DNA of 52,638 bases, from assembly GCA_018266915.1 (NCBI GenBank), contig JAFDZM010000017.1, positions 1 to 52,638 on the forward strand. The letters are read 5' to 3'. The position numbers were made by a program, and so were the translations under genes. This DNA is from Bacteroidota bacterium. GTDB taxonomy: Bacteria > Bacteroidota > Bacteroidia > Sphingobacteriales > Sphingobacteriaceae. Shown in pieces: positions 26,392-35,251 of this stretch (positions are counted from its first letter, which is position 1; each line of letters starts with the position of its first letter). Below the pieces are notes generated by a model that did not search any database, was not told the origin of the DNA, and was given only the letters and a program-made list of their open reading frames with translations.

Positions 26392-27647
26392 GGTTTTTGG
26401 GAAATTTTCAGTTTTGCGTCAATGTCCGCAAAAGCATTTAGAACCTTATCCAGGTGCTGAAAGGTATGCGTAGCCATGACGTTCATCCGAATACGGGCAT
26501 TCTTTTTAGAAACGGCAGGATACATGATAGGGTTGGTATATATCCCTGCTTTCAACAGTAACTTGCCTGCTTCCAGCGTCCTGGCGATGTCGCCGACTTT
26601 GACCGGGATTACGGCAGATGCCGTTGTTCCTACATCGAGTCCCAGGCTTAAAAGCCCATTTTTCAGGTACGTTATATTCTCCCAGAGCTTATCCCGCCAA
26701 TGGGGTTCCTCGTCAATTAACTCGATCGCCCGGATAATACCCAGGATTGCCGGTGTGGCTGTGGTCGAGAACAAATGCTGTTTGGACTGGTATTTCAGGT
26801 AATTGATTGTTTCGGGACGGGCGATCACATAGCCGCCGATATTTCCCAGCGCCTTGCTGAAAGTGCCGGTAATGATGTCAACCTCTTCGAATGCATCATG
26901 GAGCTCAATAACGCCTCTGCCGGTCTTTCCAACTACGCCGATGCCATGGGCATCGTCAAGAACCAGGTACGCGCCATAGCGGTGGGCTAGTACGGCAATC
27001 TGGTCTAGGGGCGCCAAGTCACCGTCCTGACTGTAGACGCCGTCAATGATCACCATCTTTGTGCGATACTGGTGCTGAGCCATTTTGAGCACCTGCTCCA
27101 GCATTTCCAGGTTATTATGTAGAAATGTTTTGACGTTGGTCGTTAGCACGCCTTCATACACGCTGGCATGAACGGCCATATCGAGGATAGCCAAGTCTTC
27201 TTTATGCAGCAGGCATTGCAGCGTCGCGCTGTTTGCGGTATAGCCGGTGGTATAAAGGATCGCGTCACTACGCCGGTAGAATTCTGCAATCCTTTTTTCG
27301 AGTTGACGGTGATAAACGAAATGGCCGCCGATAGCAGGAGATGCGCCTGATCCGGTGCCGAACATCTCGGTTGCTTTAATCACAGCCTGCTTGATTTTAG
27401 GGTGCTGGCTGAAACCAAGATAATCATTGGAAACCAGGCACACCGCCCAGGTCGGATGGGTGTCGCCCGGTAACAGCAGGTTCATCTCGGGGCCTACCGG
27501 AGACAAAGATTCGATCCGGTAATTGAGGTGTCCATTGCTTTTAAGGAAATCTAAATAGCGCTGAAATTCTTTGGCAGTTGCAAAAGCATCCTGACCGGCA
27601 ATGTTTTCAAAATCTTTGAAACTGGCTTTGTTATAATCGATTTTCAT
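26388..27647 (-). CDS. alpha-oxoamine synthase-like PLP enzyme (KBL/BioF/CqsA superfamily)
   Basis: I start at ATG 27647 (MKIDYNKASFKDFENI), giving 419 residues; the frame extends 15 codons further but the extra residues are atypical. The fold-type I PLP signatures are clear: SNDYLGFSQHP, GTGSGASPAIGGH, a DGVYSQDGDLAPL segment, DDAHGIGVVG, and GTFSKALGN with the PLP lysine near residue 263. These enzymes condense an amino acid with an acyl-CoA (KBL, BioF, serine palmitoyltransferase, CqsA). The substrate cannot be read from sequence. It is translationally coupled to rteC and divergent from a Crp-like gene, so its product may act in signalling that controls transfer, as CqsA-type enzymes make signals in Vibrio. 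That role is inference; a metabolic role is also possible. Confidence 0.85.
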   Translation of the reverse strand: MKIDYNKASFKDFENIAGQDAFATAKEFQRYLDFLKSNGHLNYRIESLSPVGPEMNLLLPGDTHPTWAVCLVSNDYLGFSQHPKIKQAVIKATEMFGTGSGASPAIGGHFVYHRQLEKRIAEFYRRSDAILYTTGYTANSATLQCLLHKEDLAILDMAVHASVYEGVLTTNVKTFLHNNLEMLEQVLKMAQHQYRTKMVIIDGVYSQDGDLAPLDQIAVLAHRYGAYLVLDDAHGIGVVGKTGRGVIELHDAFEEVDIITGTFSKALGNIGGYVIARPETINYLKYQSKQHLFSTTATPAILGIIRAIELIDEEPHWRDKLWENITYLKNGLLSLGLDVGTTASAVIPVKVGDIARTLEAGKLLLKAGIYTNPIMYPAVSKKNARIRMNVMATHTFQHLDKVLNAFADIDAKLKISQKP

Positions 27648-27677
27648 ACAGATAGGGATTAGTTTTTCCCTAAAAAT

Positions 27678-27779
27678 ATGTCTCAAAAACATCTAAAGTT
27701 GGGACATGATAACTCAGTTAAACAATTTCTTAACTTTTAGGAAATATGTTTCCATGTCCCATTTTTCCTGAAAATGTCC
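27678..27779. promoter_or_regulatory. repeated ATGTCCC-like boxes in a divergent promoter region
   Basis: The gap between the PLP-enzyme gene (minus) and the Crp-like gene (plus) holds four copies of a related 6-7-base word: ATGTCTC (27678-27684), GGGACAT (27701-27707), ATGTCCC (27754-27760) and ATGTCC (27774-27779). The second and third form an inverted pair 46 bases apart. They look like binding sites for a regulator acting on both genes. Confidence 0.45.
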
Positions 27780-27782
27780 ACT

Positions 27783-27790
27783 TAAATTTG
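27783..27790 (+). promoter_or_regulatory. Bacteroidota -7 promoter element for the Crp-like gene
   Basis: TAAATTTG matches the TAnnTTTG consensus of Bacteroidota housekeeping promoters. It is 89 bases before the chosen ATG of the Crp-like gene. A good -33 TTG is not seen at the expected distance. One ATGTCC box sits just upstream of it. Confidence 0.4.
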
Positions 27791-27878
27791 CAGCCCTGAA
27801 TCTGACACGCGAAAAATTTAGCGCAAATGTATCGTCGCAAGCACGATCCACCAATTGTATCATCAAGTTTATCAGTCA

Positions 27879-28445
27879 ATGAAATCAGACCTGTTAATTA
27901 CGCTTCTGGAAGAAAAGACAAGCTTATCTTCCGCCTTTATAGAGGCGCTGGAATCAAAAATGCAATTGGAGCTCTACAAGCCCCATCAAATCGTCAATGC
28001 AGCCGGACATATAGAAAATAGGTTATATTTTATCGAAACCGGTTTTGCAAGGAGTTACTTTTATGACCATCATGGTCAGCAGCATATTGTTAGGTTTTGG
28101 GATAAAGGTAACATCGTGTTTTCTTATGAGGGATATTACAAAATTCCCTCTCATTATTATATAGAGATCATGGCGGAAAGCCGGGTGATCTCGTTGAGTT
28201 ATGCCAGCCTTTATGAATTAGAAGCCGGTTTTCCGGAAACTTCTGTGCTGATTAACGCCGTGTTGCTGCAATACCAGGAAGAGGAGTTTCAGAGACAAGT
28301 ACTTATTTCCCTGCCATCAGAAGAACGGTATAGGTTTATCCGGATAAATTACAATTCCCTATTTTCCAAAGTTCCCTCCAAAATGATTGCATCCTACCTG
28401 CATATGTCACGTGAAACACTGGGCCGTTACATGGCTAAGCGTTAA
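27879..28445 (+). CDS. Crp/Fnr-family transcriptional regulator
   Basis: I take ATG 27879 (MKSDLLITLLEEK), giving 188 residues; the frame can also start at TTG 27855. Residues about 15-120 form the cyclic-nucleotide-binding-like beta barrel (YKPHQIVNAAGHIENRLYFIETGFARSYF), with no obvious cAMP-binding PRTRxSTV motif, as is common in Bacteroidota. The C-terminal part has a helix-turn-helix (VPSKMIASYLHMSRETLGRYMAK). It is divergent from the PLP-enzyme/rteC operon, so it probably controls that promoter and its own. The ligand is unknown. Confidence 0.8.
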   Translation: MKSDLLITLLEEKTSLSSAFIEALESKMQLELYKPHQIVNAAGHIENRLYFIETGFARSYFYDHHGQQHIVRFWDKGNIVFSYEGYYKIPSHYYIEIMAESRVISLSYASLYELEAGFPETSVLINAVLLQYQEEEFQRQVLISLPSEERYRFIRINYNSLFSKVPSKMIASYLHMSRETLGRYMAKR

Positions 28446-28596
28446 CCGCTATAACGCCCGGTACAGGTTGTCTTAAGATCGCTTCTTGGATGGTCACCTG
28501 ACCCGATAAAATGCATTAAAGAGCTGTTTACTCGGAGGTTATGCATCAGCATTTTTCACCGGTTGCCGTCTACATTTACCTCATTATTTAAACCGT

Positions 28597-29052
28597 ATGA
28601 AAAGCAACCGTTGGAAGGAATCGATCGCGTTCCTGTTAATAGTATTATTTGCCTACACAGCAACCAGTAAATTTCTAGACCATTACAGGTTCGTTTTCCA
28701 AATGCGCCTGGCGCCATTTCCGCTGATGAAAACATTTGCCCCGGCATTAGGCTGGATAATGCCTGTATTGGAATGGATCCTGGTAATTGGTTTGGGTATC
28801 GGGATCAATTCTCCACGGCATCTTTTTATACCGCTTTGGGTATCCTTCTTTTTAATCCTACTATTTGAAATATACATCTCCGTTATGCTTTTGTCGGGTT
28901 TAAGGCTTCCATGCACCTGCGGTGGAGTGATTTCGGAAATGAGTTGGAGTGTGCACCTGATTTTCAATGCAGTTTTTTTGGTGCTCACCGGAGTCGCGCT
29001 ATGGCTCCATAAAAAAGATATGCAATACAGCCTTTCTTCTGAAAAAAAGTAA
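28597..29052 (+). CDS. MauE/DoxX-like redox-associated membrane protein
   Basis: The 151 residues make four membrane helices (about 10-24, 50-70, 77-100, 117-138). In the loop after the third helix is CTCGG (Cys106 and Cys108), the feature of MauE-like proteins, which handle thiol-disulfide chemistry of periplasmic proteins. It lies 86 bases before the small two-cysteine peptide gene and faces a TlpA-type thioredoxin gene; the three probably work on the same cysteines. A small inverted repeat (ACAGGC 29080-29085/GCCTGT 29094-29099) follows the stop. The family call is good; the partner assignment is inferred. Confidence 0.75.
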   Translation: MKSNRWKESIAFLLIVLFAYTATSKFLDHYRFVFQMRLAPFPLMKTFAPALGWIMPVLEWILVIGLGIGINSPRHLFIPLWVSFFLILLFEIYISVMLLSGLRLPCTCGGVISEMSWSVHLIFNAVFLVLTGVALWLHKKDMQYSLSSEKK

Positions 29053-29138
29053 TCAAGCAAGATTTTCACGCGCGTAGAAACAGGCGAGCCGTTGCCTGTC
29101 TATAAAACGGATGGTTAAACACTTTAAATTTTTATATC

Positions 29139-29432
29139 ATGAAAAAAGTAAAATTAGGGCTAATCGCCGCTGCACTAACCTTAAGCGTCGGCGTGGCTTT
29201 TGCAACTAGTAAAGAAGCAGCCGGGAACCGTACAAATTTTAACTGGCAGACTTCGGATGCATCCGGAAATATCGTCACCGTTGCAAACGGTGGGGTATAT
29301 GACCCGAACAGGACCGTAGGCCAGGCAAAAAGTGATTACGGATGTTCAGGTACCGCCGCAGATTGCGCGGTAACTGTACCCAGCCAGGATACACCTCCGG
29401 GACCTGGTGCAACTTATATCCATCACAATTAA
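29139..29432 (+). CDS. small exported peptide, DUF6520-like, with two cysteines
   Basis: The 97 residues start MKKVKLGLIAAALTLSVGVAFATSKEAAG, a signal peptide with cleavage near residue 22, typical of the DUF6520 group in Bacteroidota. The mature part has two cysteines (Cys69 and Cys76, in YGCSGTAADCAV) and a proline/glycine-rich tail ending YIHHN. A disulfide between the cysteines is likely, made or kept by the neighbouring MauE-like protein and TlpA-like thioredoxin. The gene ends in a strong terminator. Function is unknown; a peptide bound or imported by the adjacent SusC/SusD is one possibility. Confidence 0.7.
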   Translation: MKKVKLGLIAAALTLSVGVAFATSKEAAGNRTNFNWQTSDASGNIVTVANGGVYDPNRTVGQAKSDYGCSGTAADCAVTVPSQDTPPGPGATYIHHN

Positions 29433-29446
29433 GTAGATGTTTTGAA

Positions 29447-29478
29447 GGGAAGCCATCGAAATGGCTTCCCTTTTTTTT
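29447..29478 (+). terminator. rho-independent terminator after the small peptide gene
   Basis: GGGAAGCCAT (29447-29456) and ATGGCTTCCC (29461-29470) make a perfect 10-base stem with a CGAA loop, followed by eight T residues. It ends the MauE-like/peptide transcript just before the convergent TlpA gene (stop at 29481). On the other strand the T-run is weak. Confidence 0.9.
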
Positions 29479-29480
29479 AA

Positions 29481-30803
29481 TTAGTTTATTTCCGAAACCA
29501 CATATACTGGTATTTTCCGCCTCCCTGGTACAACCTCCAGCCCATATTGATTCAGGATATAATTGATCTTATCAACTGACAAGCTAAAAAGATTGACATT
29601 TAATCTGAACTGATTGGCTAAAGGCAGGCCCGACTCATTGACAATATAGCCGTTAACGATATCTCTATTTAACAAGTCGGTTACCTGGTTAATATTTAAG
29701 TTTTCGATTTTCTGTTTTGGATAATAGATCGAGCTAATTTCCTTAGGGGATAAGGACGCCTGTTTCTTGTTTTTCTTTTTCATCAGCACATAACAATTCA
29801 TTTCTCTTTTTTCAAATCTTCCGTTCAGGTTCAGATACCGGTTCAGATCGGAAAGCATATACTCGTACAAAGCGTCGTAAGGCACTTTGTGCGGCATCAC
29901 CAGCTCATAGATATAAAGGTTTTCATCTTCCCATTCACTGTAGCTTTTGTATTTCGAATACTTAAAACTTTCCGGCGCTGATTGCGGCATCATGTATTTG
30001 AGGGAATCTTTCACTTCGAAAATCAACCGGCTATAGTTTTGACTGGTTACTTTTCGATGAAAGACGGCGATCCAGTATAATTGGTTGATAGGTAAATTGC
30101 CTATAAATGCCCGGTTGAATTTCAGCCCCGTTGAGTCTTCGCCCTGCAGGCCGTCAAATGAAAGCCATCCCGGAACAGTCCTGGTTAATATCGACCGGGC
30201 TATAAAGTTGGTATCCATCATATGGAATGGCTTGAACATGGCTTCCATACCTAAGCTCATATTGTCAATTTTTGGCCTGATGGGTATAGGCTGGTTTGCC
30301 AGCGCACTTTGAATAGTTGCTTCCGTCACGTCTTCTCCCTCGGAGATCATGACGACCTTTCCGCTGGAGTTGATCCAAACCATATGCGGCACCGTCTTAT
30401 GCGGAAATAGTTTCCGGGTGAGCACACGGTCTTTTGTAATCACGCGGTAGGCTGGTGAGTTCAGCTCGGGATGTCGCTTGAAAAAACTTTTGATTTTCTG
30501 ATAACTTTCATACCCCACGGCAACGATCTCTATTTGATCCCCGAACTTTTTCTTCAGGTCAATCAGTTTCGGGAATTCGACTAAGCAAGACCCGCACCAG
30601 CTGCCCCAAAAATCAAGCAGCAATAATTTGTTTTTATACAGGTCTTTCAGTTGGGTCACCTTTGTGCTGTCGTTATAAAAGCCGCTCAACTGGATATCCG
30701 GCACCTGTTCACCGATATGGACTTCCTTGATCTGCTGGCCTTTCACTTGACTTGCCATTAGCATCACCGTGATGCAAATGATATATTTTAATTCGTTTTT
30801 CAT
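29481..30803 (-). CDS. TlpA-type thioredoxin-domain protein
   Basis: I start at ATG 30803, 4 bases after the susD stop, giving 440 residues with a signal peptide (about 1-22). Residues about 32-160 are a thioredoxin domain of the TlpA/ResA type with the active site WCGSC (Cys70 and Cys73). The C-terminal part (about 190-440) is unusual for TlpA: it has a long alpha/beta region with NLPINQLYWIAVFHRK and a final KINYILNQYGLEVVPGRRKIP segment, somewhat like DUF3738-type domains. It should work in the periplasm as a thiol-disulfide reductase. It is the last gene of the susC-susD operon, and the two-cysteine peptide next door is a likely target. Confidence 0.8.
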   Translation of the reverse strand: MKNELKYIICITVMLMASQVKGQQIKEVHIGEQVPDIQLSGFYNDSTKVTQLKDLYKNKLLLLDFWGSWCGSCLVEFPKLIDLKKKFGDQIEIVAVGYESYQKIKSFFKRHPELNSPAYRVITKDRVLTRKLFPHKTVPHMVWINSSGKVVMISEGEDVTEATIQSALANQPIPIRPKIDNMSLGMEAMFKPFHMMDTNFIARSILTRTVPGWLSFDGLQGEDSTGLKFNRAFIGNLPINQLYWIAVFHRKVTSQNYSRLIFEVKDSLKYMMPQSAPESFKYSKYKSYSEWEDENLYIYELVMPHKVPYDALYEYMLSDLNRYLNLNGRFEKREMNCYVLMKKKNKKQASLSPKEISSIYYPKQKIENLNINQVTDLLNRDIVNGYIVNESGLPLANQFRLNVNLFSLSVDKINYILNQYGLEVVPGRRKIPVYVVSEIN

Positions 30804-30807
30804 AGGA

Positions 30808-32145
30808 TTAATAACCTGGGTTTTGAACAAGATTGGGATCGGATAACACCTCCGCCTGGGGTATCGGGAACAATTGCGCCGTTGGCTTCCAGAACGGCTT
30901 GAGCGGCTGGATAACGGCATTGATCGTTCCGGATCTTTTCAGATCGAAGAAACGGTTGCCGCCCTCATAAAATAATTCAACCTGCCGCTCATGCATAATG
31001 GCCGCCAGCAAATCAGCCTGCGTAGCGGCTGTGGTATTGGACAATCCGGCCCTGTTCCTGATCATATTGAGATCGGCGGCAGCCCCCGTTAAATCTCCCT
31101 GTTGCGCCCTGGCCTCGGCCCGGACAAGGTAGATTTCGGCTAACCTGAGATACATACTGTATTCTGCAAGAGGGCCGGCTGCGGGGCTTCTTTGTTTATA
31201 CTTGTAGGGATAGTAATAAATGGTGCCGGAGACAGCTGTCGAATTAACCCATGCGGTTTCGCGAAGATCGCCGGGCTCAAACGCGGCCAGCAACTGAGGG
31301 GAAACCTGGTAAGCAGGCACGCCGGATGTCGGCACCAGGCACAAGCTTGTGGCGCCGGTTGCATTCCACAGTTGCAATATGGCTTCGTCGTTGTTGACGG
31401 CAAACACGCCGTTTAAGTCGTCTAACAAGGTGTAGGTTCCCGAATTGATGACCGAGCTTGCCTGCAACTCGGCGTTCGGAAAGTCTTTTACGTATAAATA
31501 CGCTTTGGCCAGTAGGGCTGCCCCCGCCCACTTATTGGCCTCGACTTTTTCACCTGAAAAAGGATAACTGTCAGCCATCAGTCCGGCACTATCATTTAGG
31601 TCTGCGATCACTTGAGCTATAACGGTATTCACCGGTGACTTTGCCATCTTTGTATTGACCGTTACATTGGTTGTGGTGACCAGCGGAACATCTCCGTAGA
31701 TATTAACTAACAGATAGAAGCAGTATGCCCGGACAAATTTTGCTTCCCCCAGGCATTGATCTTTTAGCGTAGATGAAATTCCTGTCGAACTTTTTAATCC
31801 GTCGATGGCAGCGTTGGCTTTATAAATAGTAGCATATAGATTTTGCCAGACGCTTAAAACACTGCTGTTGGTCACGGTGAGTGATCCGTTTGAAAATTCG
31901 GTTGCCGTTCCGGTACTGGTGGTCGTCACCAGCTCGTCTGTATAGGTGCCGGCATTTCTCAGGAAGTTGGCGTCAACTGTTCCCAGCAACGTGTACATAT
32001 TGGCGGTAGCGGCTACAACGGAACTGCTGTCCTTGAAAACCTTATCCGGTGTTAACTGATTGGGTGGCGGATCGATGCCAACCACTTTCTTACAGGCGGT
32101 ACATGCCGATAATATCAGGATGATAGCTATTGATGAATATTTCAT
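30808..32145 (-). CDS. SusD/RagB-family outer-membrane lipoprotein
   Basis: The 445 residues begin with a lipoprotein signal (MKYSSIAIILILSACTACKK), with the lipid cysteine at the first or second Cys of SACTAC. The SusD core is visible: TPDKVFKDSSSVVAATANMY, AEAKFVRAYCFYLLVNIYGDVPLVT-type residues near 130-155 and, near the end, NRFFDLKRSG...LFPIPQAEVLSDPNLVQNPGY. SusD proteins cap the SusC channel and bind its substrate. It lies 11 bases after susC. The substrate cannot be read; no sugar-degrading enzyme gene is next to it, which argues against a classical polysaccharide locus. Confidence 0.92.
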   Translation of the reverse strand: MKYSSIAIILILSACTACKKVVGIDPPPNQLTPDKVFKDSSSVVAATANMYTLLGTVDANFLRNAGTYTDELVTTTSTGTATEFSNGSLTVTNSSVLSVWQNLYATIYKANAAIDGLKSSTGISSTLKDQCLGEAKFVRAYCFYLLVNIYGDVPLVTTTNVTVNTKMAKSPVNTVIAQVIADLNDSAGLMADSYPFSGEKVEANKWAGAALLAKAYLYVKDFPNAELQASSVINSGTYTLLDDLNGVFAVNNDEAILQLWNATGATSLCLVPTSGVPAYQVSPQLLAAFEPGDLRETAWVNSTAVSGTIYYYPYKYKQRSPAAGPLAEYSMYLRLAEIYLVRAEARAQQGDLTGAAADLNMIRNRAGLSNTTAATQADLLAAIMHERQVELFYEGGNRFFDLKRSGTINAVIQPLKPFWKPTAQLFPIPQAEVLSDPNLVQNPGY

Positions 32146-32156
32146 GTTCTTAAATT

Positions 32157-35111
32157 TTAAAATGTTGCCTTTAAACCTGCGGTTAATGTCTTTAAGGGCG
32201 GAATACCGGAACTTCCGCCGCTGATCTCCGGGTCAAACCTGTTTTTATTGGCGATGACAAACAGGTTCTCGCCGATTACATAGATCTTTAATCCGGTGAC
32301 GTTCAGGCGGGTTAAAAACCCGGGACTGACCGTGTAGGAAAGCGCGAGATTTTTAAGCCTCACATATGAGGCATCCGGTAATTGCGTAGAGTTATATTGT
32401 GCGGAACTGATGTTGACCGATGCCCTCGGAATGGTCGTGATATCTCCCGGCTTTTCCCAGCGGCCAAGAACCGATAAGGGGTCATTGTAAGGATATGCTC
32501 CCAATAGCGGCTGATAACCGGGATATCTTCTTTTTACAATTTCCGTTGTGAGAGATAACTCAAAACCTTTATAGCTAAAATCGTTATTCCAGCCGCCAAA
32601 GAAATCGGGGCTTGTCTTTCCCAGCGCAACGAGGTCGCCCGGGGAGGATATCTTCCCGTCATGGTTAATATCCGCATATTGCGCCAGGCCGGTCTGCGGA
32701 TCGACGCCCAGCAGCTTATAGCCTTTGACGACGCTTAAATCCTGGCCTACGATATAGGTATTGGCATAACTCGATGAGGCTAAACCGGGAAAGCTAACCA
32801 GTTTGTTTTTGGGCAAAGTAAAATTGAAGGCGCTGTGCCAGTTAAAACCGGTGCTTTTGATAACCTGGACATTTAAGTCAAGCTCTAAGCCGGTATTTTG
32901 AATAACTGCGGGAAAATTGGCTTGGTAGGAGGCGAACCCTGCCAGGAAGGGGATCTTGTAGGCGATCAGCTGATTCCCGCTGGTGTGTTTATACCACGCG
33001 GTCGTAAATAGAATGCGGTCGTTTAAAAAACCTAACTCTAATGCAGCCTCCAGTTTCCGAGTGGTTTCCCAGCTATAGTTGGGATTGGCAACCCGCGATG
33101 GCGATAAGGTCGAAACGCTGTTATAAACGATGCTCGGACTATAGCTGGATAAATACTGATAATCGCTGATCTGGTCATTTCCGGTTGTTCCGTAACTGCT
33201 TCTTAGCTTTCCATAGCTTAACCAGGGGATCGCCTTTTCAATGAAATTCTCTTCCGAGAATATCCATGCGCCGCCAATAGCATAAAAATTACCGAATTGC
33301 TTTCCCGGTCCGAAACGGCTGGAACCATCCCTGCGGAAATTCAGGTCTATCAAATACTTTTTCTTCCAGTTATAGTTAACCCGGCTGAATAGCGATGCAT
33401 ATTTATAAAGGGTGTAGGTGTTCGTTTGATTGACAATATTGTCTACCGCACCGAGGTTTCCCAATAGTGAGGGACTGCTGACATCATCGCCCTCCAGTGA
33501 CCAGCCCTCGTCCTGCTCGCGCTGGTAGGTTCCTCCGACTAAAGCCGTTATGGTACCCTGGCCAATGTTTTTGACATAGTCGAGTTGCGGCTCGATGATA
33601 TATTTTTGACTCGTATTATTTGCAAAAAAAGCCGTTGGAAGCGGATCCAAACCTGGGTCCTGTGAGTCGAAGGGCAGGGTGGCGACCTGATTTAAAGAAT
33701 AATTGTTGTATCCGGCACTGACCTTGGCATCAAATCCCGGGAAGATCTGGTAGCTGACCGTATTATTGACATTTAAATAAGCGGTGGTGCTATGCTGTCG
33801 CTGCTCCAGCGCAGCAACGGGATTGCTGATGTCCCAATTAAAGGTTCCGTCCGGATTGTAAACAGGGAAATCCGGCGGGATGGCGAAGGCACCGTTATTC
33901 GTAGAGGAATACAGCGTATGGTTATCATCTCTATTATAGTTCAGCGATAGGGAGTAATTGAACCGCTGGTCCGCGCTGTGGTGGTTGAAATTAAAGTAGC
34001 CTCCGCCTTTTTTATAATTTTCGTTACCGGGCAGGATACTTCCTTCGTTACGGTAATTCAGGCTGAACAGGTATTGGTTATGGTCGTCGCCACCGGATAA
34101 GCTGGTTTGTACCGAGGTGATGTGCGCCGCTCCGCCATAAAAGTATTTTTGCCAGTCGGTTGATTTGGTGGTGTCCCATGACTTGAGATCGGGGGCGTCA
34201 TAGCTATCAGGCGTCACCTGGTCGTTGTTGAAGGCGTCGTGCCTTAATTTCAGGTATTGCTGTAAATTGAGTACCGGGTTCAACCTCGATATCCTACTGA
34301 CTCCCTGGCTGACGTCTGCCGTGAAGCGGTCCTGTCCCTTTTTGCCTTTTTTAGTCGTTATCAAAACGACACCGTTGGCGCCCCTTGACCCGTAAATGGA
34401 GGTAGCGTCGGCATCCTTTAACAGATCGATGCTTTCGATATCACCGGGGTTGATGACGCTCAATGGACTGATCACGCCGTTAGCGCCGTTCAGCGCTCCG
34501 CTGCCATAGGGCGATGCGGATAAGAAGGGAACACCATCAATAATATACAATGGGTCGGTACCTGATGCGAGTGACCCCTGACCTCGAATCTGTATTTTAA
34601 TGCCTCCGCCGGGGAGCCCGTTTTGTGTTTGTACCAACACGCCGGAAACCTGACCTTGCAAGGCAGCCAAGGGATTGCTTACCGGTTGGTTTTCTATGGT
34701 CTTTGACGTGACGGTAGCGACGCTGCCGGTATTCAACCGCTTAGTCGTTTTGCCATAACCGATAACCTGGACTTCATTCAAGGAATTGGGATCGGTTCTC
34801 AGTTGAATGATTAAACTTTTATTATGAAGGTCATCGTAAGCCACCTTGGCGCTTTGGTACCCGATAAAGGTGACCAGCAGATTGCCTTTTTTAATTGAAG
34901 TGTAGATAGTAAACTGACCATCCTGGTTGGAGGCGCTGTATATTTTGCTACCAGCAACCTGTATCGTAGCCCCAGGTAAGGGATTATCATGTTCGTCGGT
35001 AATTTTCCCGGTGATGGTAATACCAGGGTTATCGGTTGGTGTGCTTTGTGCCGCAGCCCTGAAAATCAGGCAAAACGATGCCAGGACACCAAATAGTATC
35101 TTTTTTTTCAT
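32157..35111 (-). CDS. SusC/RagA-family TonB-dependent outer-membrane transporter
   Basis: The 984-residue protein has a signal peptide (about 1-21), a carboxypeptidase-regulatory-like beta domain (GKITDEHDNPLPGATIQVAG), a plug domain (LNEVQVIGYGKTTKRLNTGSV ... DPLYIIDGVPF ... SIYGSRGANGVVLITTKKG), and a beta barrel ending in F (GLKATF). These are standard SusC features. With SusD it takes up a large ligand using TonB energy. It is transcribed with susD and the TlpA-like gene. The locus lacks glycoside hydrolases, so the ligand could be a peptide or a metal complex; this is inference. Confidence 0.94.
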   Translation of the reverse strand: MKKKILFGVLASFCLIFRAAAQSTPTDNPGITITGKITDEHDNPLPGATIQVAGSKIYSASNQDGQFTIYTSIKKGNLLVTFIGYQSAKVAYDDLHNKSLIIQLRTDPNSLNEVQVIGYGKTTKRLNTGSVATVTSKTIENQPVSNPLAALQGQVSGVLVQTQNGLPGGGIKIQIRGQGSLASGTDPLYIIDGVPFLSASPYGSGALNGANGVISPLSVINPGDIESIDLLKDADATSIYGSRGANGVVLITTKKGKKGQDRFTADVSQGVSRISRLNPVLNLQQYLKLRHDAFNNDQVTPDSYDAPDLKSWDTTKSTDWQKYFYGGAAHITSVQTSLSGGDDHNQYLFSLNYRNEGSILPGNENYKKGGGYFNFNHHSADQRFNYSLSLNYNRDDNHTLYSSTNNGAFAIPPDFPVYNPDGTFNWDISNPVAALEQRQHSTTAYLNVNNTVSYQIFPGFDAKVSAGYNNYSLNQVATLPFDSQDPGLDPLPTAFFANNTSQKYIIEPQLDYVKNIGQGTITALVGGTYQREQDEGWSLEGDDVSSPSLLGNLGAVDNIVNQTNTYTLYKYASLFSRVNYNWKKKYLIDLNFRRDGSSRFGPGKQFGNFYAIGGAWIFSEENFIEKAIPWLSYGKLRSSYGTTGNDQISDYQYLSSYSPSIVYNSVSTLSPSRVANPNYSWETTRKLEAALELGFLNDRILFTTAWYKHTSGNQLIAYKIPFLAGFASYQANFPAVIQNTGLELDLNVQVIKSTGFNWHSAFNFTLPKNKLVSFPGLASSSYANTYIVGQDLSVVKGYKLLGVDPQTGLAQYADINHDGKISSPGDLVALGKTSPDFFGGWNNDFSYKGFELSLTTEIVKRRYPGYQPLLGAYPYNDPLSVLGRWEKPGDITTIPRASVNISSAQYNSTQLPDASYVRLKNLALSYTVSPGFLTRLNVTGLKIYVIGENLFVIANKNRFDPEISGGSSGIPPLKTLTAGLKATF

Positions 35112-35251
35112 GTTAGTTTAATGAGTTTGGAATGAAAGAAATTAGAAATTAGGTGCAGGTAAGGCAGCGCCGCAGGTATTAACTATTAACTGACGCAGCG
35201 CCGCCATTACCCCGAGATCATTCAGGAGGACATATGACTACGAGCCAAACT

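Noticed and set aside
27827..28021. Short plus-strand frame at the start of the Crp-like gene
   Set aside because: It is in another frame of a clear Crp/Fnr gene.
28683..29069. 128-codon minus-strand frame opposite the MauE-like gene
   Set aside because: It is antisense to a clear multi-span membrane protein and shows no domain.
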